This document shows positions 23,773-35,581 of a stretch of 64,000 bases of DNA, piece after piece. A program made the position numbers and the translations under genes. Under the pieces are notes generated by a model, which was given only the letters and a program-made list of their open reading frames with translations, made no database searches and was not told where the DNA came from. Each line of letters starts with the position of its first letter. Within the stretch, counting starts at the first letter, position 1. The stretch lies in NCBI GenBank assembly GCA_001600875.1, contig BCLD01000009.1, forward strand, positions 704,127-768,126, read 5' to 3'. The stretch is from Solicoccozyma terricola. Lineage: Eukaryota > Basidiomycota > Tremellomycetes > Filobasidiales > Piskurozymaceae.

Positions 23773-24795
23773 GATGGTGGAAGTGATAACGATGATCGGA
23801 GTGTGCAAATCGGATCGAGGTTGCTCGGCGTCACAAAGGCCAACCAACACACGGGGGCGGCCATCACAAGCCCGCCCATGTCTCCGCACAGGCACATTAG
23901 TCTACTCCAGCACCACCGCGACCCCCTCAAGGGCCCACTCCCTTCTACTCAAGAACACCAGGCCTTTTGTATATAGGTCCTATACAAATGACAGACCCGA
24001 ATATGTATCCTCAATGCATATATCGCACGCAAAAGAGATCTCCTGAATCCACCTCTAAGTTATCGTCAAAGTATTGCGCAGAGTAAAGAGTCGCCACCCG
24101 CCCACCCGTATGAGTGAACAGCAGGCAGACGCGATATGACAGCATATCATTGTCGTGTGGGTGATATTCATAGACTCTTCAGGCGAACGAGTAGGAACTA
24201 CCTTGTTTCAATCGCTTGACTCGCTTCCCATCCTACTTTTTGCACTCGTCGGGCACGAAGACTTTATGCGCACAACTACAGCTGTAGATACTCCGGGACT
24301 CGTCGCGAGAGGAATGCCAAGCTGCATTCGTCGTCAATACGCTAATTGGCCAATTTATAGGACCCAGAGAAGCCTGTGTAGCACAGTGAGAGCTAATGCT
24401 GTAGACCTACAATCACAAGCAAGTATCAGTGAGGTGTTTAGCTGGCGCGGACCTTCAGATTCACCAATCCTGAACGATGAGTGCGATCCGACCACCCCGT
24501 CGACGACCAAGCGTACAAGAGGAAACAGTTGCCTCACTTCGAAGGTTTCCATTTTTGTCAGGGGGAACAGAGGGTGCTTGAACATCAGGCTGGGATATCT
24601 TGTGCTTCGAGACGAGCTTCAACCCTTCTTTGTCACCTCACAATATCGCCACCCACCGCTCCAATGTTCATTGTGGTGACACTCTTTCGCATTTCGTGAA
24701 GGGTGAATAATACGTGGAACCCCGAATATCTCCATATAAAATCTGCTGCGAAAAACGGTCATTTCGCACCATACAGCGTCTAAACAAGTACATTA
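23773..24795. other. Intergenic kilobase, no gene recognised
   Basis: About 1 kb between the AGGF1-like start and the NOP13-like stop. It must include the AGGF1-like promoter and the NOP13-like 3' UTR. The open frames are short and low in quality on both strands, and I see no repeat or RNA gene. Confidence 0.5.
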
Positions 24796-26903
24796 TCAAT
24801 CATCGAACGTAATCTTCTTGCCAGTGACTCCACCCGAAACGATAGCGACGTTCTCCCTCTTCGCCATAGCCAACGCCGCACCTGGTCTAGGTCGACCTGA
24901 CACTTCCCACTTACGACCTCTCGTATCTTTCTTCTCGCCAAAGGAGCGTCGTGCATCTGCAGGTGGTCCCTTGGGACGAGAGTAGGAAGCGAGTACGCTC
25001 TCGACTGCGGGAGCCTCGACGTCTGTTCGTGGCTTCTTGAAGCGAGGTCGTTCTGCAGGTGCTTCGCCGGTCTCTTCTCCGTCCGCATCGGCGAATTCGC
25101 GTGGGCCCTCGATCTCGTTGCGCTTCGCTCGGCTTGATCGTGCAGTGGCTGACTGAGAGGCATACTGTGAGGATGGCAAAAGATCAGCATACCGTGACAA
25201 ACAATGCTCGACAGCAATGGCGCGACACACACCTGCAAAACCAGTTTCCTTCCTCGCATGAAATGGTTGGCGCGGTTCGCCAAAGCGAATGTTGCAGATT
25301 CCACCGTTTTGAAATCGACAAAGGCGAAGCTTGAAAGAGAACCAAAAAAAAAGATCAACATACCGCGATTTTCACAAGCAACGAATGTCAACTCACCCCT
25401 TGCATCGACCAGTATCCTGGAATTGACCGACTCGGACTTTCACCAGTCCAGATACCTCACCACCTCTCGATTTGGTCGCATTCGCTCCCTTTGCAGGCGC
25501 AGGCTTAGCAGGTGTCTCGTCATCCGACGCCTCATCATCCGTGTCTGCCTTCACAATCTCAATATCATCATCACCCTCCTTCTCTCCTTCTTCTTCTTTG
25601 CGCTTCCTCTTCTTGCCCTCAGCTGCGTATCCTTGAGCAGCTTTGATAGCGTTGGTCTCTATCATATCTCTAATTTCCTCTTCATTGGCAAGGAAATCGA
25701 GGTTTCCCATGAAGAGTGAAGTAGATGCGTTGTGTGGTTGTTTCTTGGGTAAAGCCCCGGCAACAATGGTTGGAGGTTTGGGAGTGCGCGTGTCCGTGGA
25801 GGGAGCGTGGTCATCACCTGTTGAGAAAGGTGACGGAAGTTAGGGCTTGCATTCCGCTGCTGGAAGAAGAACGACTCACCAAGCTTGATCAACAGCTTTC
25901 TTCCCTCGAGCATCTTCTCGCTCAGCTTGAGAGCGCATCGTTGAAGCTTGGGGGTCAGGAAATCGACATATGCGAAGCTGTTGATATATCGCAAACCTCA
26001 TTCAGTCCGTGTTATTGATGATATTTAGCCTCACCGAATCACTCACCCCTTGTTGTCACTCAACTTTCCCTTACCGGGTTTCAGTGGCATGTTGACTCGA
26101 GTGATCCAAGTCTTGCTCGCCGGACCCAAGAACGACGTCGCAGGCGTCGAGGATGATGGCTTCTTCTCATCCATATCCTCATCTGAATCATCTTCACTGT
26201 CTTCACTTTCTTCCGCCACCTCCGCAACGACCTTGACGTCCTTTCCTTCCAATTTCGCTTTCCTCTCCGCCTTTTTCTCAATCAACCTAGCTTCTCTCCT
26301 CCGTACACGCTTCGCAGCACCTTCAGCTGCCTTCTTCATCCCATCGTCACCTTCCTCCAAGATCTTCTGCAACCCGTTTTCAATCCATGATCTTAGAGTG
26401 TCCGGCTGAGTCCTGAATGACATGTTTCCTATCCAGATAGAATTGACCTTCTTCGGTTTCTTGGATTTCTTCTCCCTCTTTGGTGCTTCGGACTTCTCCA
26501 CCTCCGTAGGGAGTGTTTTTCCAGTTTTGATAGCCGTCTTTGCTTCTTTCTTGGCCGCTCGGATTTGAGCTTTGGACAGAGGTGCAGGGGCTGCTGCATC
26601 GATTTCAATTTCGGGCAGAGGTTTCTCTTCGATCTTCTTGGATCGTTTTCTGGGTGGTTCGTCCTCGTCATGTTGATCGGAGTCAGAGTCTGAGCCGTCG
26701 CCATTGATGAGAGCTGCCATGTCTTCGTCCTCGTTGTCGACCTCGGCTGCGCTTTCAGCTGGAGATCTAGCTTCCATTACCTCCTCGACCTCCTCCACCA
26801 CCTTCTTCGCTTTACTTGATTTCTTTGACTTCTTCATCGCGGATGACTCGCCGTCTACTGACTTGCGCTTCTTCTTCGCCTGGATCAAGTCGACGTCTGG
26901 CAT
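24796..26903 (-). CDS. NOP13: NOP13-like nucleolar protein with two RRMs
   Basis: Five exons, complement(26047..26903, 25880..25977, 25397..25817, 25233..25329, 24796..25164), give about 613 residues. The first 165 or so are alternating Lys-rich and acidic blocks typical of nucleolar proteins. RRM1 starts SIWIGNMSF and, after a long charged insertion, has RNP1 KGFAYVDF. RRM2 has SLFMGNLDF, another acidic insertion, and RNP1 KGFAFVDF. The tail is Arg/Lys-rich. This arrangement matches yeast Nop13 and fungal relatives found in pre-ribosomal particles. The start is the first in-frame ATG; a TTG-started extension is not needed. Exon joins fall right at the RNP1 motifs in both RRMs. Confidence 0.85.
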
Positions 26904-27099
26904 ACTTGTAGATGGTTTGTATGTCAAAAGTCCCGCCTGGAAGCCAGCTGCAGGATATCAGGGCTGGAAATCTTTGGGTCACGTGCGTGGATGGGTGACA
27001 TACCCTATTTCAACAAAAAGTGCATCGAGTTGAACCTTCAACCGGGGTTCAACGTCATGTACGCACTCCTGAGACCAAGCAAGATCATAATCGGATAAT
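26904..27099. promoter_or_regulatory. Short divergent promoter, NOP13-like and RRG7-like
   Basis: Only 196 bases separate two divergent starts, so the promoters overlap. No specific element was recognised. Confidence 0.35.
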
Positions 27100-27720
27100 A
27101 TGGCAGCCTCTAGAGCTCTCCGATCATCCACAGTGCACATCGGGACAGCTTTCGAGCTTCGCTCGATGAACGTCCTAAACTCTCAACTTCAAATGCAAGT
27201 CACAAAAGTCGGTGGATCAGGCGACGGAGGAATTGACCTTCGAGGATGGTGGAATGTTCCACGAGATGATATCACACATCAAGCACTACGTGTGATAGGT
27301 CAATGTAAGGCGGAAAAACTCAGGATGGGACCAAGGGTAGTAAGGGAGATGGAAGGTGTCGCGAGAAGAGCAATGGATGAAGCTGGACCTGTTCTCTCAG
27401 TGCTCTGTTCGCAAGCTGGATATACACCTGGAGCCTTCGTGCAAGCAAATACGTCGAATGTTCCGATGCTTCTACTACATATCGAAAGGTCTAGCAACTT
27501 TTCGGAGTCGGACGAAGACTCACTGCCAGAGGAAGGGAGTCTAGTTGGGGCGTACTGGAATGACAAACTAGTGGGACCAAGCGGGCTTCTTGGGAGAGCT
27601 CTGGAAATTCGAAGAGAATACTTTGCCGATCGGTCTCCAGCTGGGAAAGATCAGCTCAATCCATTCACCCTGGCCTTGTTCTGGAAAGGCAAGAGGATCA
27701 ACCTGGCATCTACTACATGA
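27100..27720 (+). CDS. RRG7: RRG7-like mitochondrial protein with Mrr/PD-(D/E)XK fold
   Basis: A single exon encodes 206 residues. Motifs in order are GTAFELRSMNVL, VTKVGGSGDGGIDLRGWW and VIGQCKAEK, which line up with the E, D and Q-X-K positions of Mrr-type PD-(D/E)XK nucleases. Fungal Rrg7 proteins (required for respiratory growth) carry this domain. The N-terminus MAASRALRSSTVHIG could be a short mitochondrial presequence. Whether the protein is an active nuclease is not known; the key residues are all present here. It is one of the few intronless genes in the window. Confidence 0.78.
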   Translation: MAASRALRSSTVHIGTAFELRSMNVLNSQLQMQVTKVGGSGDGGIDLRGWWNVPRDDITHQALRVIGQCKAEKLRMGPRVVREMEGVARRAMDEAGPVLSVLCSQAGYTPGAFVQANTSNVPMLLLHIERSSNFSESDEDSLPEEGSLVGAYWNDKLVGPSGLLGRALEIRREYFADRSPAGKDQLNPFTLALFWKGKRINLASTT

Positions 27721-27836
27721 GGCATTTCGTCCACCTATTACCGCTTCAACACATGACTTTCGACATGGTGCATGGAAACGGCAGACATTATATCTCAGAG
27801 TACCTTTTACAACACCAAATGACGTCTAAAACTCAT

Positions 27837-29409
27837 TTAATTCTTCTTTCCCTTGTGGATTTCGACACCTGCAGGTGCGTCAAGGAGCTCTTTGACCCAT
27901 TTGTAGATAACGAATTGTCCAGTGACAAGACCGGCGGTCATGACTGGAACGAGCATCATTGTATTATCAGCATTCTTATCCACGGTTCAACTCGATGACG
28001 GCACTGAAACCCAGCTTACTCATACGAGGTCCCAATCCTGCGAAGAGACCGGGAATTCCAGCTTGCTTTCCAAGGATGTACAACCGCTTGATCATAGGTC
28101 CAGAAGGTCCATGACCCTTATTGATTTGGGAGAGTAAGGTGTCTGCCGGCTGTTCAGAGAATGTGTTAGTCTGGTCCCAGTGATGCAATCCTACTGTGAA
28201 ACATACGTGACTGAGGATAGCAGCAGCAAAACCAGCGGTTATACCGCTTCCAAGTGTGATAGCGAGCTTGTGCTGTGCTTGAGTCTCCTTTGACGTGTAT
28301 CGATATGCGAGCTCGTGCATGAATTCGTTGACGGTGAACTGAGCGAAGCGGGTGTGGTGTCGGGTGTAAAACAGTGGTCAGCTCTCAGTCTCCAACCTTC
28401 GGATTACGTCTGATCTCACCTGTCCAATGGCGTATGGGATCTGCTTGAAGATCAGTGGCAAGAATCCAGCATATAGAGCACCAACTCCTTCTGTTCTAAC
28501 GATCTTGGAAAGACCGGCAGCCATGTTGGTTGCGTACTAAGATGGTATGAAAAGGGTATTAGTGTATGTGATACTGGATAGTTTCTGGTGGCACTCACCT
28601 TTGGGTTGGAGACGAGGCGGATACGAGTAGCCTCAAGGGGTGTTAGCAGAATATCAGCGAAGAATCTGAACGACCCAACAAATGATCAGTCGCTCAACGT
28701 CCTCTTCATTTGAAGATCCTACCCACTCAGCTATTGAAGCACTAGTGAGGTAAATCGCCGTTCTATGTTGAATAGCAGCCTCTTTACTTCCTGCCACTTC
28801 TACAAACTTCTTCTTCCAGAACTCGTATCCAGCAAATTTTGCTCCTCCTTGTACAAGGTAACCAACGGCTGTCGGAGCGAATCCGGTGAGGAGACCTCCG
28901 GCACCCTCTGCGGCGACGATTTTACGACCGGCGGTGTACATATAATTGCGACTGAGAGCTGGATCGATCTGAATACGTGCTGCGATAACGGATCGTGATT
29001 AGCTGTATATTGGTTCAAGTTTATTGCGGTGCAACTCACTCTTGATCACATCGATAGCTGGTTTTAGGGTCAAGATGGTCAGCCTAAGAGGGTAGAATAT
29101 AAAATTCATCTCATCAGAGCTCACGAGTCATGGCTCCGTGGGTACTGGATGGTTTGAAGCGGATATCAGTAAACATATTATGAATGTATCCGAGCGAATG
29201 ACCTCTCACGCAGTACAGCATAGAGCTCCCGCCAAGAAGAAGATCCCATCTACGAAGCGACATGATCATGTTAGTACCTCACTTCAACAGAGGGTGGGTG
29301 TGGTGAAATGCAGTTGCTCACAATCCTTCTGCGTAAAGTTGGGAGTGAGCGCCTGGGTTGGCATGGCTTTCTTAGCGGTTTCTTTCGCTTTTTCGGTTGC
29401 AGCAGACAT
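27837..29409 (-). CDS. Mitochondrial phosphate carrier (Mir1/Pic2, SLC25A3 family)
   Basis: Ten exons, complement(29322..29409, 29210..29249, 29125..29144, 29040..29057, 28727..28979, 28599..28665, 28420..28536, 28207..28338, 28020..28149, 27837..27943), give 323 residues with every phase matching. Three carrier repeats each carry the signature: TPIDVIKTRIQ (built across exons 3-5), LTPLEATRIRLV and SHPADTLLSQINK. The C-terminus reads LFAGLGPRMIMTAGL and ends GVEIHKGKKN. The protein imports phosphate with a proton, or copper in Pic2 members, across the inner membrane for ATP synthesis. Exons 3 and 4 are only 20 and 18 bases. Family identity is firm; Mir1 versus Pic2 is not decided. Confidence 0.92.
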
Positions 29410-29655
29410 TGTAGCAAAAAAAACAAAAAATGTCTAGGAGATGGGTAGACTCGGTGGTGGTAGTAGTGGTTCTATGCAAAACTGATGCGTTCCGGAATAT
29501 ATGGGACTCTAACCGAGCGAGGGGTGACGAAGGCCTTCGAGATTTGCGATTCGGTAATTTCGCTCGCGTGGTTCAACGACGTCAGAGCACTCTGCGCCAC
29601 CACCACATCCGGCCGCGTCCTGCAGGGCCGAACGGGAACTAGTCCGCATATCTAT

Positions 29656-32600
29656 CTATATCCTTCCAGACACATGGCCGAACACACATCTACCGTCCAC
29701 CAACGTCGCCAACACTCTAGTCTCTAGCATATCATCTATGTCCACCGTCATCAAGTCCTTGTCCCACATCACTGCATCGAATCGCTTGCCGATGGCGAAT
29801 GAACCGAGCTCGCGTTCCTGGAACGAGGCGTATGCACCTGTAGACTCGCCGGATATCAGTGATGTGCAGAAGAGAGCCTGAGCGTCGAAGGACACACCAT
29901 CTATTGTCATTCCGCGTAGGGCTTCCTCTCGAGATAGCTTCTGATCCGGGTACCTGAGGACGCTCGAGATGATGTTCAGCCCCCCCAAATACGCCAGCGA
30001 TATGTCGACGGAACTCACCACCCATCCGAACCCATCGGCGATTTACCATCCTCGCTTCTCCGTGAAACCGCAGCATAAAATCCCTTCAGGGGGTCAATCG
30101 ACTCGACAGGGAAGTCAGAGCCGAGTGTTATGCGGCCGCCATGCCTGGTAGCAGGGAGAGAGCGATCAGAAACTAAAAACGTACAATGCAGCTCAGAATA
30201 CCGACTCGAGATATCGACGCCATGCGTATGCTCCCTTGATACGGTCTGATCCCTGTGTTGGAGGAGCCGAATCATCGTCAACTACGAATCTCCAGAACTG
30301 CGACCGAGCCACATACAATTCTCTCTTCCGCGTACCACATCTAACGCGGGGAGTGACTTCTCTGTCAGCTCAACAAATACTTCCGTAGTCATGAAATCAG
30401 CTCACATCAGAGGTCGCATGAGTTGGTTGGTAACTTGCGATGACTGATATACTTGACTAACTTCAGTTGACTTTCTTCATCTTCATGAAAACCGCCGACT
30501 CACCTCCAAGCTCGGCTGCTTTCTGTAGATCCTCGAGGTCCATAATCTGAGCATGTTCCAGTCTGAGGCGTTTATCAGTCCCATTAGTACCTGGACCACC
30601 AAGGGCCGATTCCATTGCTTCAATTGCCAGACGATTGGCTTTGTCGCCGATAGTGTGAACATTCTGGACTTGCGAAACGGTCAGACCTAGTCTTCGAAGA
30701 GACTTGGGAAAGGAAAAGGCACTCACAACTTGCCATCCCTTTTGAAGTGGCCCAGGCAACATCAGTGTAAGATACCGACAGAACAGTCGGCCGCTCACAT
30801 TCTGCACAAAGTCTTTGATCAGCGGCTTCCACACGTTGTCCGGGATTCGCATTGTGCCGCTCGTCTCTGGTTTGTCGGAATATGGCTCAAGGAGAGCAGC
30901 ACCCCATGACCCGAGCGCACCATCACTATCGCCGAACGAGGTAAGTAATCGGACAAGCGAGTACCGATTTAAAGATAGAACGCACGCAAAGAGCTTGACT
31001 GAGCGCATATTCAGTCGGCCATCTGAGAATCAACGTGTCCAATATCAGCATGACTCCTGATCAATGTCCAAAGGATGTCCAAAGGAAAGGTTTGTGTTAT
31101 CAACTCACCCGCAGCGTTATGAATCATCTCAAAGTCATCGCCACAGTATAACTCTTTGTCCGGGCAAGCGAGCTAGAATATAAATTTGAGGATATATGCT
31201 CAGCAGAGTATAGTCAATTTTAGCCATCGTCTTACCATGAGATAGAAGCGGATCTGAAGACAAGTGGCAGGATCGTCAAGGGTGCCAACCTCACTCATGC
31301 GCCGTCCGACTCACAGGCAACTTATCCTCCTCTGCCATTCTATCCACGCCCGACGATCATCATCATCAGCTCTCTTCTCACCAAGAAACCCCTTCAGGTG
31401 GAATTCACCTCTTGAAAAACTCAATCGTGGCATTAGAAGCTGCAGCATCATGAATACCCGTCAAACCCTTCTTCACGCCATCTCTAACCGTCAACCTCAG
31501 ATCGTCAAGCATTTGAGAGTGAGTTCGAGTAGGACGAATAGCATCGATCAAGAAGATTGCATCGTCGGTCTACAAGGGAGGTTAACCGGACCGATAAGCC
31601 TTGCGTTCATCGAAGAAACCAATGTTAGCACACTTACAAACACTCCTGTTGGATTTCCTTGATCATCTCTTATGATTTCCCCACCTTCTACAGTTTTAGG
31701 CAATTCTCCCATCAAATCCAATACTGCTTTAGATACCCATTCAGCGTGAATATCGATTCTCTTAAGCGCGATCGGCAGTCCACGAAGGAGAGATGATGAC
31801 TCGAGATCTGACTGTTTACACTTCCAAGCCATCAGTTCAATGGTCAACGTTCTATCCGTACGAGACACGAACAGCTGAAGGGAAAACTTTCTCTTTCCAT
31901 ATGTTTTGATCCCATCCCATGCCTTCTATCCAAGCTCCGTCATTGACTTGATCTTGATGGGATGAGACGTACGATTCGACCTTTGAAATGATTTCTGTGA
32001 ATAGGCAGCTATTTTCAGGTGAATACGACAAACATTCAAAGGAGATGGTGATATACCTGCGATAGAGGAGCTACCGAGGAGTGGAAGTTGACGAGACCAG
32101 CCGTATTCCAAGGTCTGAAATAAGACTTGCTCATTATTGACTCTTGTATGAGTCGGCGTAGACTGCGATGTCAGTACTCACGTGAGCGTGGGAGTCCACG
32201 ATTCCCTAGTAGGATGTGGTGTGATGTCAGCTGTAATTTGGGCTCTCGGCCATGACAGATAACGACTTACAGGCGTTAACGTCGCTCCTTCGGGAATCCA
32301 GTAGATCGGTAGACCAGTCTTACGAACAGACCAAGGAGATCTAATAGTAGGTCCAAGAGTGTCTTTATGTCCCCATTTATTCCTAACATGAGCTGGATTT
32401 ATCCAAAAGTGTGTCGATCAATTTTAATGCACGCAGTGGTTGTGAACAACGAAAGACCCACTCACATAAACTTCCTAAATCAGCTATTCGTTTCCCATCT
32501 ATCACAACACATTCCACAGCGGGTGTTTCTTCTTCACTTGTGTATATCGATTCCCTACCATCTTTGGAGCAGATCCCATAGACATCCGGTAACCTCTTTT

Positions 32601-32775
32601 TACCCTGAGTCGACTGACTCTGTTGATAAACAGTAAAAGCAACCAATAGAAATATAGAAATGGCTAGTCTGAATCGGAACTCTCTAGGTCGTGGTGGTGG
32701 TGGTGGTGGAGGAGGTTGAGCTGTTGAGTGTTTATTGCAATTTGGAACAGCTGATCTGTGGTACTCTTTCGACAT
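29656..32775 (-). CDS. Membrane-anchored amidohydrolase (amidohydrolase 3, YtcJ-like)
   Basis: About 20 exons give roughly 639 residues: complement(32466..32775, 32271..32392, 32182..32205, 32057..32114, 31873..31994, 31638..31811, 31409..31569, 31315..31339, 31236..31253, 31109..31172, 30986..31022, 30799..30925, 30727..30738, 30504..30663, 30406..30443, 30313..30340, 30206..30281, 30019..30144, 29898..29953, 29656..29837). A Pro-rich leader precedes a signal anchor (about residues 36-49). The metal motif DSHAH fills a 24-base exon; further marks are LLRGLPIALKRID, NVHTIGDKAN, LRLEHAQ, QPTHATSD and LGSDFPVES, all typical of YtcJ-like hydrolases. The substrate is unknown. The junction at 30282-30312 is weak: it needs a 31-base intron. 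The start could be an upstream Met at 32823. Confidence 0.82.
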
Positions 32776-33024
32776 CCTAGCTTGTAGTCGCTGGTTTCGA
32801 TGTCGAAGGGAGGCAGCGAACATGGATGATAGTGAGGCTTCGAGAGTTGGGTGTTGGGACTGGCAACCTCCACATCTACCCAAAGTTCCTCTGGAGCGAC
32901 CACATGGCAAGTGACCCATCGTGAGAAATCCATTGTTAGTTGCAAATCAACTCCAGCATCCCCTCGACACCCCCGTAACATGCCCTCCATCCCTCATCTA
33001 TACTTCTAGTGGTATTCTCGAATC

Positions 33025-35581
33025 ATGGCTGACAATCAGATTGACGATGAGATCGATCAGGATCTATACGCAGGTAAATTCTTCAGTCGAGTAGTCTCCT
33101 AGTCGTAGTCGAGTCGCATAGACAGAGACGTAAGGTAGACATTAAAGTAGTTATACTGATAAACACACGATCCTATGCTTTCCTTCTTCATATCCTTCCA
33201 TCGCGGCACTACCTTTTCAGATCTCTACGACCAAGAAGGCAATCTCCTTGACTCTGGGGATGGTCCTTCTGAACATGAGCTCAACCGACCTCTCACTGAA
33301 GAAGACGATGAAGGGGAGGTGGAAAGGGGAATGGGAGTAGTTCCAGATGATAATGAACCTGCGCCAACACCTGTCGTTGCTTCTCAATACCAACAACCGC
33401 AACAGATTCAAAGTTATCAAACTTCGAATCCAATTCCTACCTTCTCATCGGAGGCAGGAGGTTTTTCTGGAGGGTACGGCGGTGGTTCGGGTGTGCCGAG
33501 ACAAGGTGGCGGCGGTAGTGGACAAGGAATGGAAGAAAGAGCGAGACCTAGTGATATGCCGGAAGAAGGGTTAGTACATTTGTGTTTTGTTTCGAGTTCC
33601 TTCTCCGTAGAGATTCCTTTTCTCGTAGATCAAGTACGAAAAATAGCAAGCGTAGCAGACGTAATGAGACTTATGAACGTAGACGTAAACGTAAACAGCT
33701 AGTCGTAGAAGAGTCGGTTCGCAGACTTTGCTGGTTATTACCACGGTCTCAAGCGTAGCGAGTAGTTGACAGATTGATGGACGGACACTTCGGAGATAGA
33801 CAAAGGGGGTTTCAACTGGTAGAGCTAGGTTGTGTCGGTAGCTCGACTTGCTTGATTGCGGTCGGTCGTGTCGTTGAAAGGAATAGAAATAATGGAATCA
33901 TAGGAGCTCTCGATAGATTGTTACTGATGAATATTGGTTTTCCCTTTGCTGCTCTGCGATTTTTCTTTTTTTTTAATTGCGAAAATTTTGATCTTGTTAT
34001 TGCGCTGTTCTTCTCCGGTGGCGATGATCTTCCCACTTTCTGTGTTCTCAATCTTCCGTCCAATCGTGACGAATGATCTTCGAATTCTTCATACTCGTTC
34101 TACAGCAAGATGTTCATTGGAGGTCTTAACTGGGATACCACGGATGGTAAGTCGCAAAATCAATGTCCCTCAATGTCCCATTCTAACAATTCATGTAAAT
34201 TGTAGAAACACTCCGCAACTACTTTGCTCAATTCGGTCCAGTCTCTAATTGCACAATCATGCGGGATCCTCAGGGTCGTTCAAGAGGTTTCGCCTTCTTG
34301 ACGTTTGAGAATCCAGCGAGTGTTAATGCCGTGATGGTCAGGGAGCATACAGTCGATAACAAGATTGTGAGTGTTTCAGACAATCACCCGTACTGGAAAA
34401 AAGCGGTCGGTGGAACTGACAAATCTACGACTCTTCAGATCGATCCTAAACGAGCCATTCCTCGTGCAGAACATGCGAAATCGCAGAAGATCTTTGTTGG
34501 TGGATTAGCACCAAGCGTGAACAATGCATCTCTTCGAGATTTCTTCGTTCAATTCGGGACGGTAATGGATGCTCATGTGATGATGGATAGAGAAACGATG
34601 AGGAACAAGGGATTTGGTTTCGTCACTTTTGATGATGAGAATGGCGTGGAGAGGAGTATGGCTGCTACTGGAATGGAATTGGATGGAAAGATGGTCAGTA
34701 CGCAGGTCTGATGTGGCATCTGAAACGGATAATTTGATTGACCCAACGGTGGGTAACGAACAGATCGAAGTGAAAAAAGCTCAACCTAGAGGAGGCCGTG
34801 ATGCTGCCCCCACTGGTCAACAATTCCCCATCGCCACTCACTCAGGTCCCACCCCTGCCCAACTGAACAAGTTCAGCGGGAACGCACAGCCTCAATTCCC
34901 TCAAATGGGTATGGGAGGCATGAATTTCGGTGGGATGGGGATGCCGATGGGAGGTATGGGTGGTATGGGTGGAGGATTTGATCCTCAGGCTATGGCTGTA
35001 ATGTATCAGAAAATGATGATGAATAGTGAGTGGCTGTGGGTGGTAGTGTCTGACAGGCAGCTCATGGTTTGTTTTTCAGTGATGAACCCGATGGGTGGCG
35101 GCGGTATGGGCATGAATATGATGGGCAATAACAGTGAGTGTTTGCAGATTCGGTCGAGCTACAGCGGTTATCTGATGCAAATGCTGCTCTGAATATTAGA
35201 TATGGGTGGAATGGGCAACATGATGCCGATGGGTGGTGGAGCAGCCTTCAATCCAATGATGATGGGAGGCAATGTCAGTAATTGTATCACGAAAGCAGTA
35301 TGACCGAGCTGACCTCTCAATTATATCCACAGGCTGGAAGATCACCTAATGCCTCGAATCCAAACAGTCCAAGCACCGCTGCGGTACCTATGGCATCGGG
35401 ATCAGGCTCCCTACCGCCAAATGCCCCGCGAGGACCCGCAGCCATGCGACAACCACCATCTGGGCCTGCTGCGAGTGGAGGTCAAGTCGGTGTTGTAGGC
35501 CCTCCGACTGGACCAGCTGGTGGTCAAGGGCTTCCCGCACGGTATAGCACGCAGGGACAGGCGAGGAGCAGACCGTATTGA
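33025..35581 (+). CDS. HRP1: HRP1/Nab4-like hnRNP with two RRMs
   Basis: Nine exons, join(33025..33073, 33221..33569, 34106..34146, 34206..34366, 34439..34693, 34764..35025, 35080..35133, 35200..35273, 35333..35581), give about 497 residues. An acidic then Gln/Gly-rich N-terminus leads to RRM1 (KMFIGGLNWDTTDETLRNYF, RGFAFLTF) and RRM2 (KIFVGGLAPSVNNASLRDFF, KGFGFVTF). A Met/Gly-rich region made of MGGMG-type repeats and a Pro/Gly tail ending QARSRPY follow. The ending resembles PY nuclear localisation signals. Hrp1 binds the polyadenylation enhancer in CF IB and shuttles mRNA. Intron 34367-34438 is 72 bases, stop-free and in frame, so retention would insert 24 residues between the RRMs. The intron at 33570-34105 is the longest here. 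Confidence 0.87.

Noticed and set aside
24155..24679. 174-codon plus-strand open frame in the 1-kb gap
   Set aside because: Composition and sequence look random; no family and no neighbour support.
29838..29897. Coding segment within the last part of the amidohydrolase
   Set aside because: It is open and in frame, but removing it restores the family string MTIDGAYASF, and it has donor, branch and acceptor; treated as an intron.
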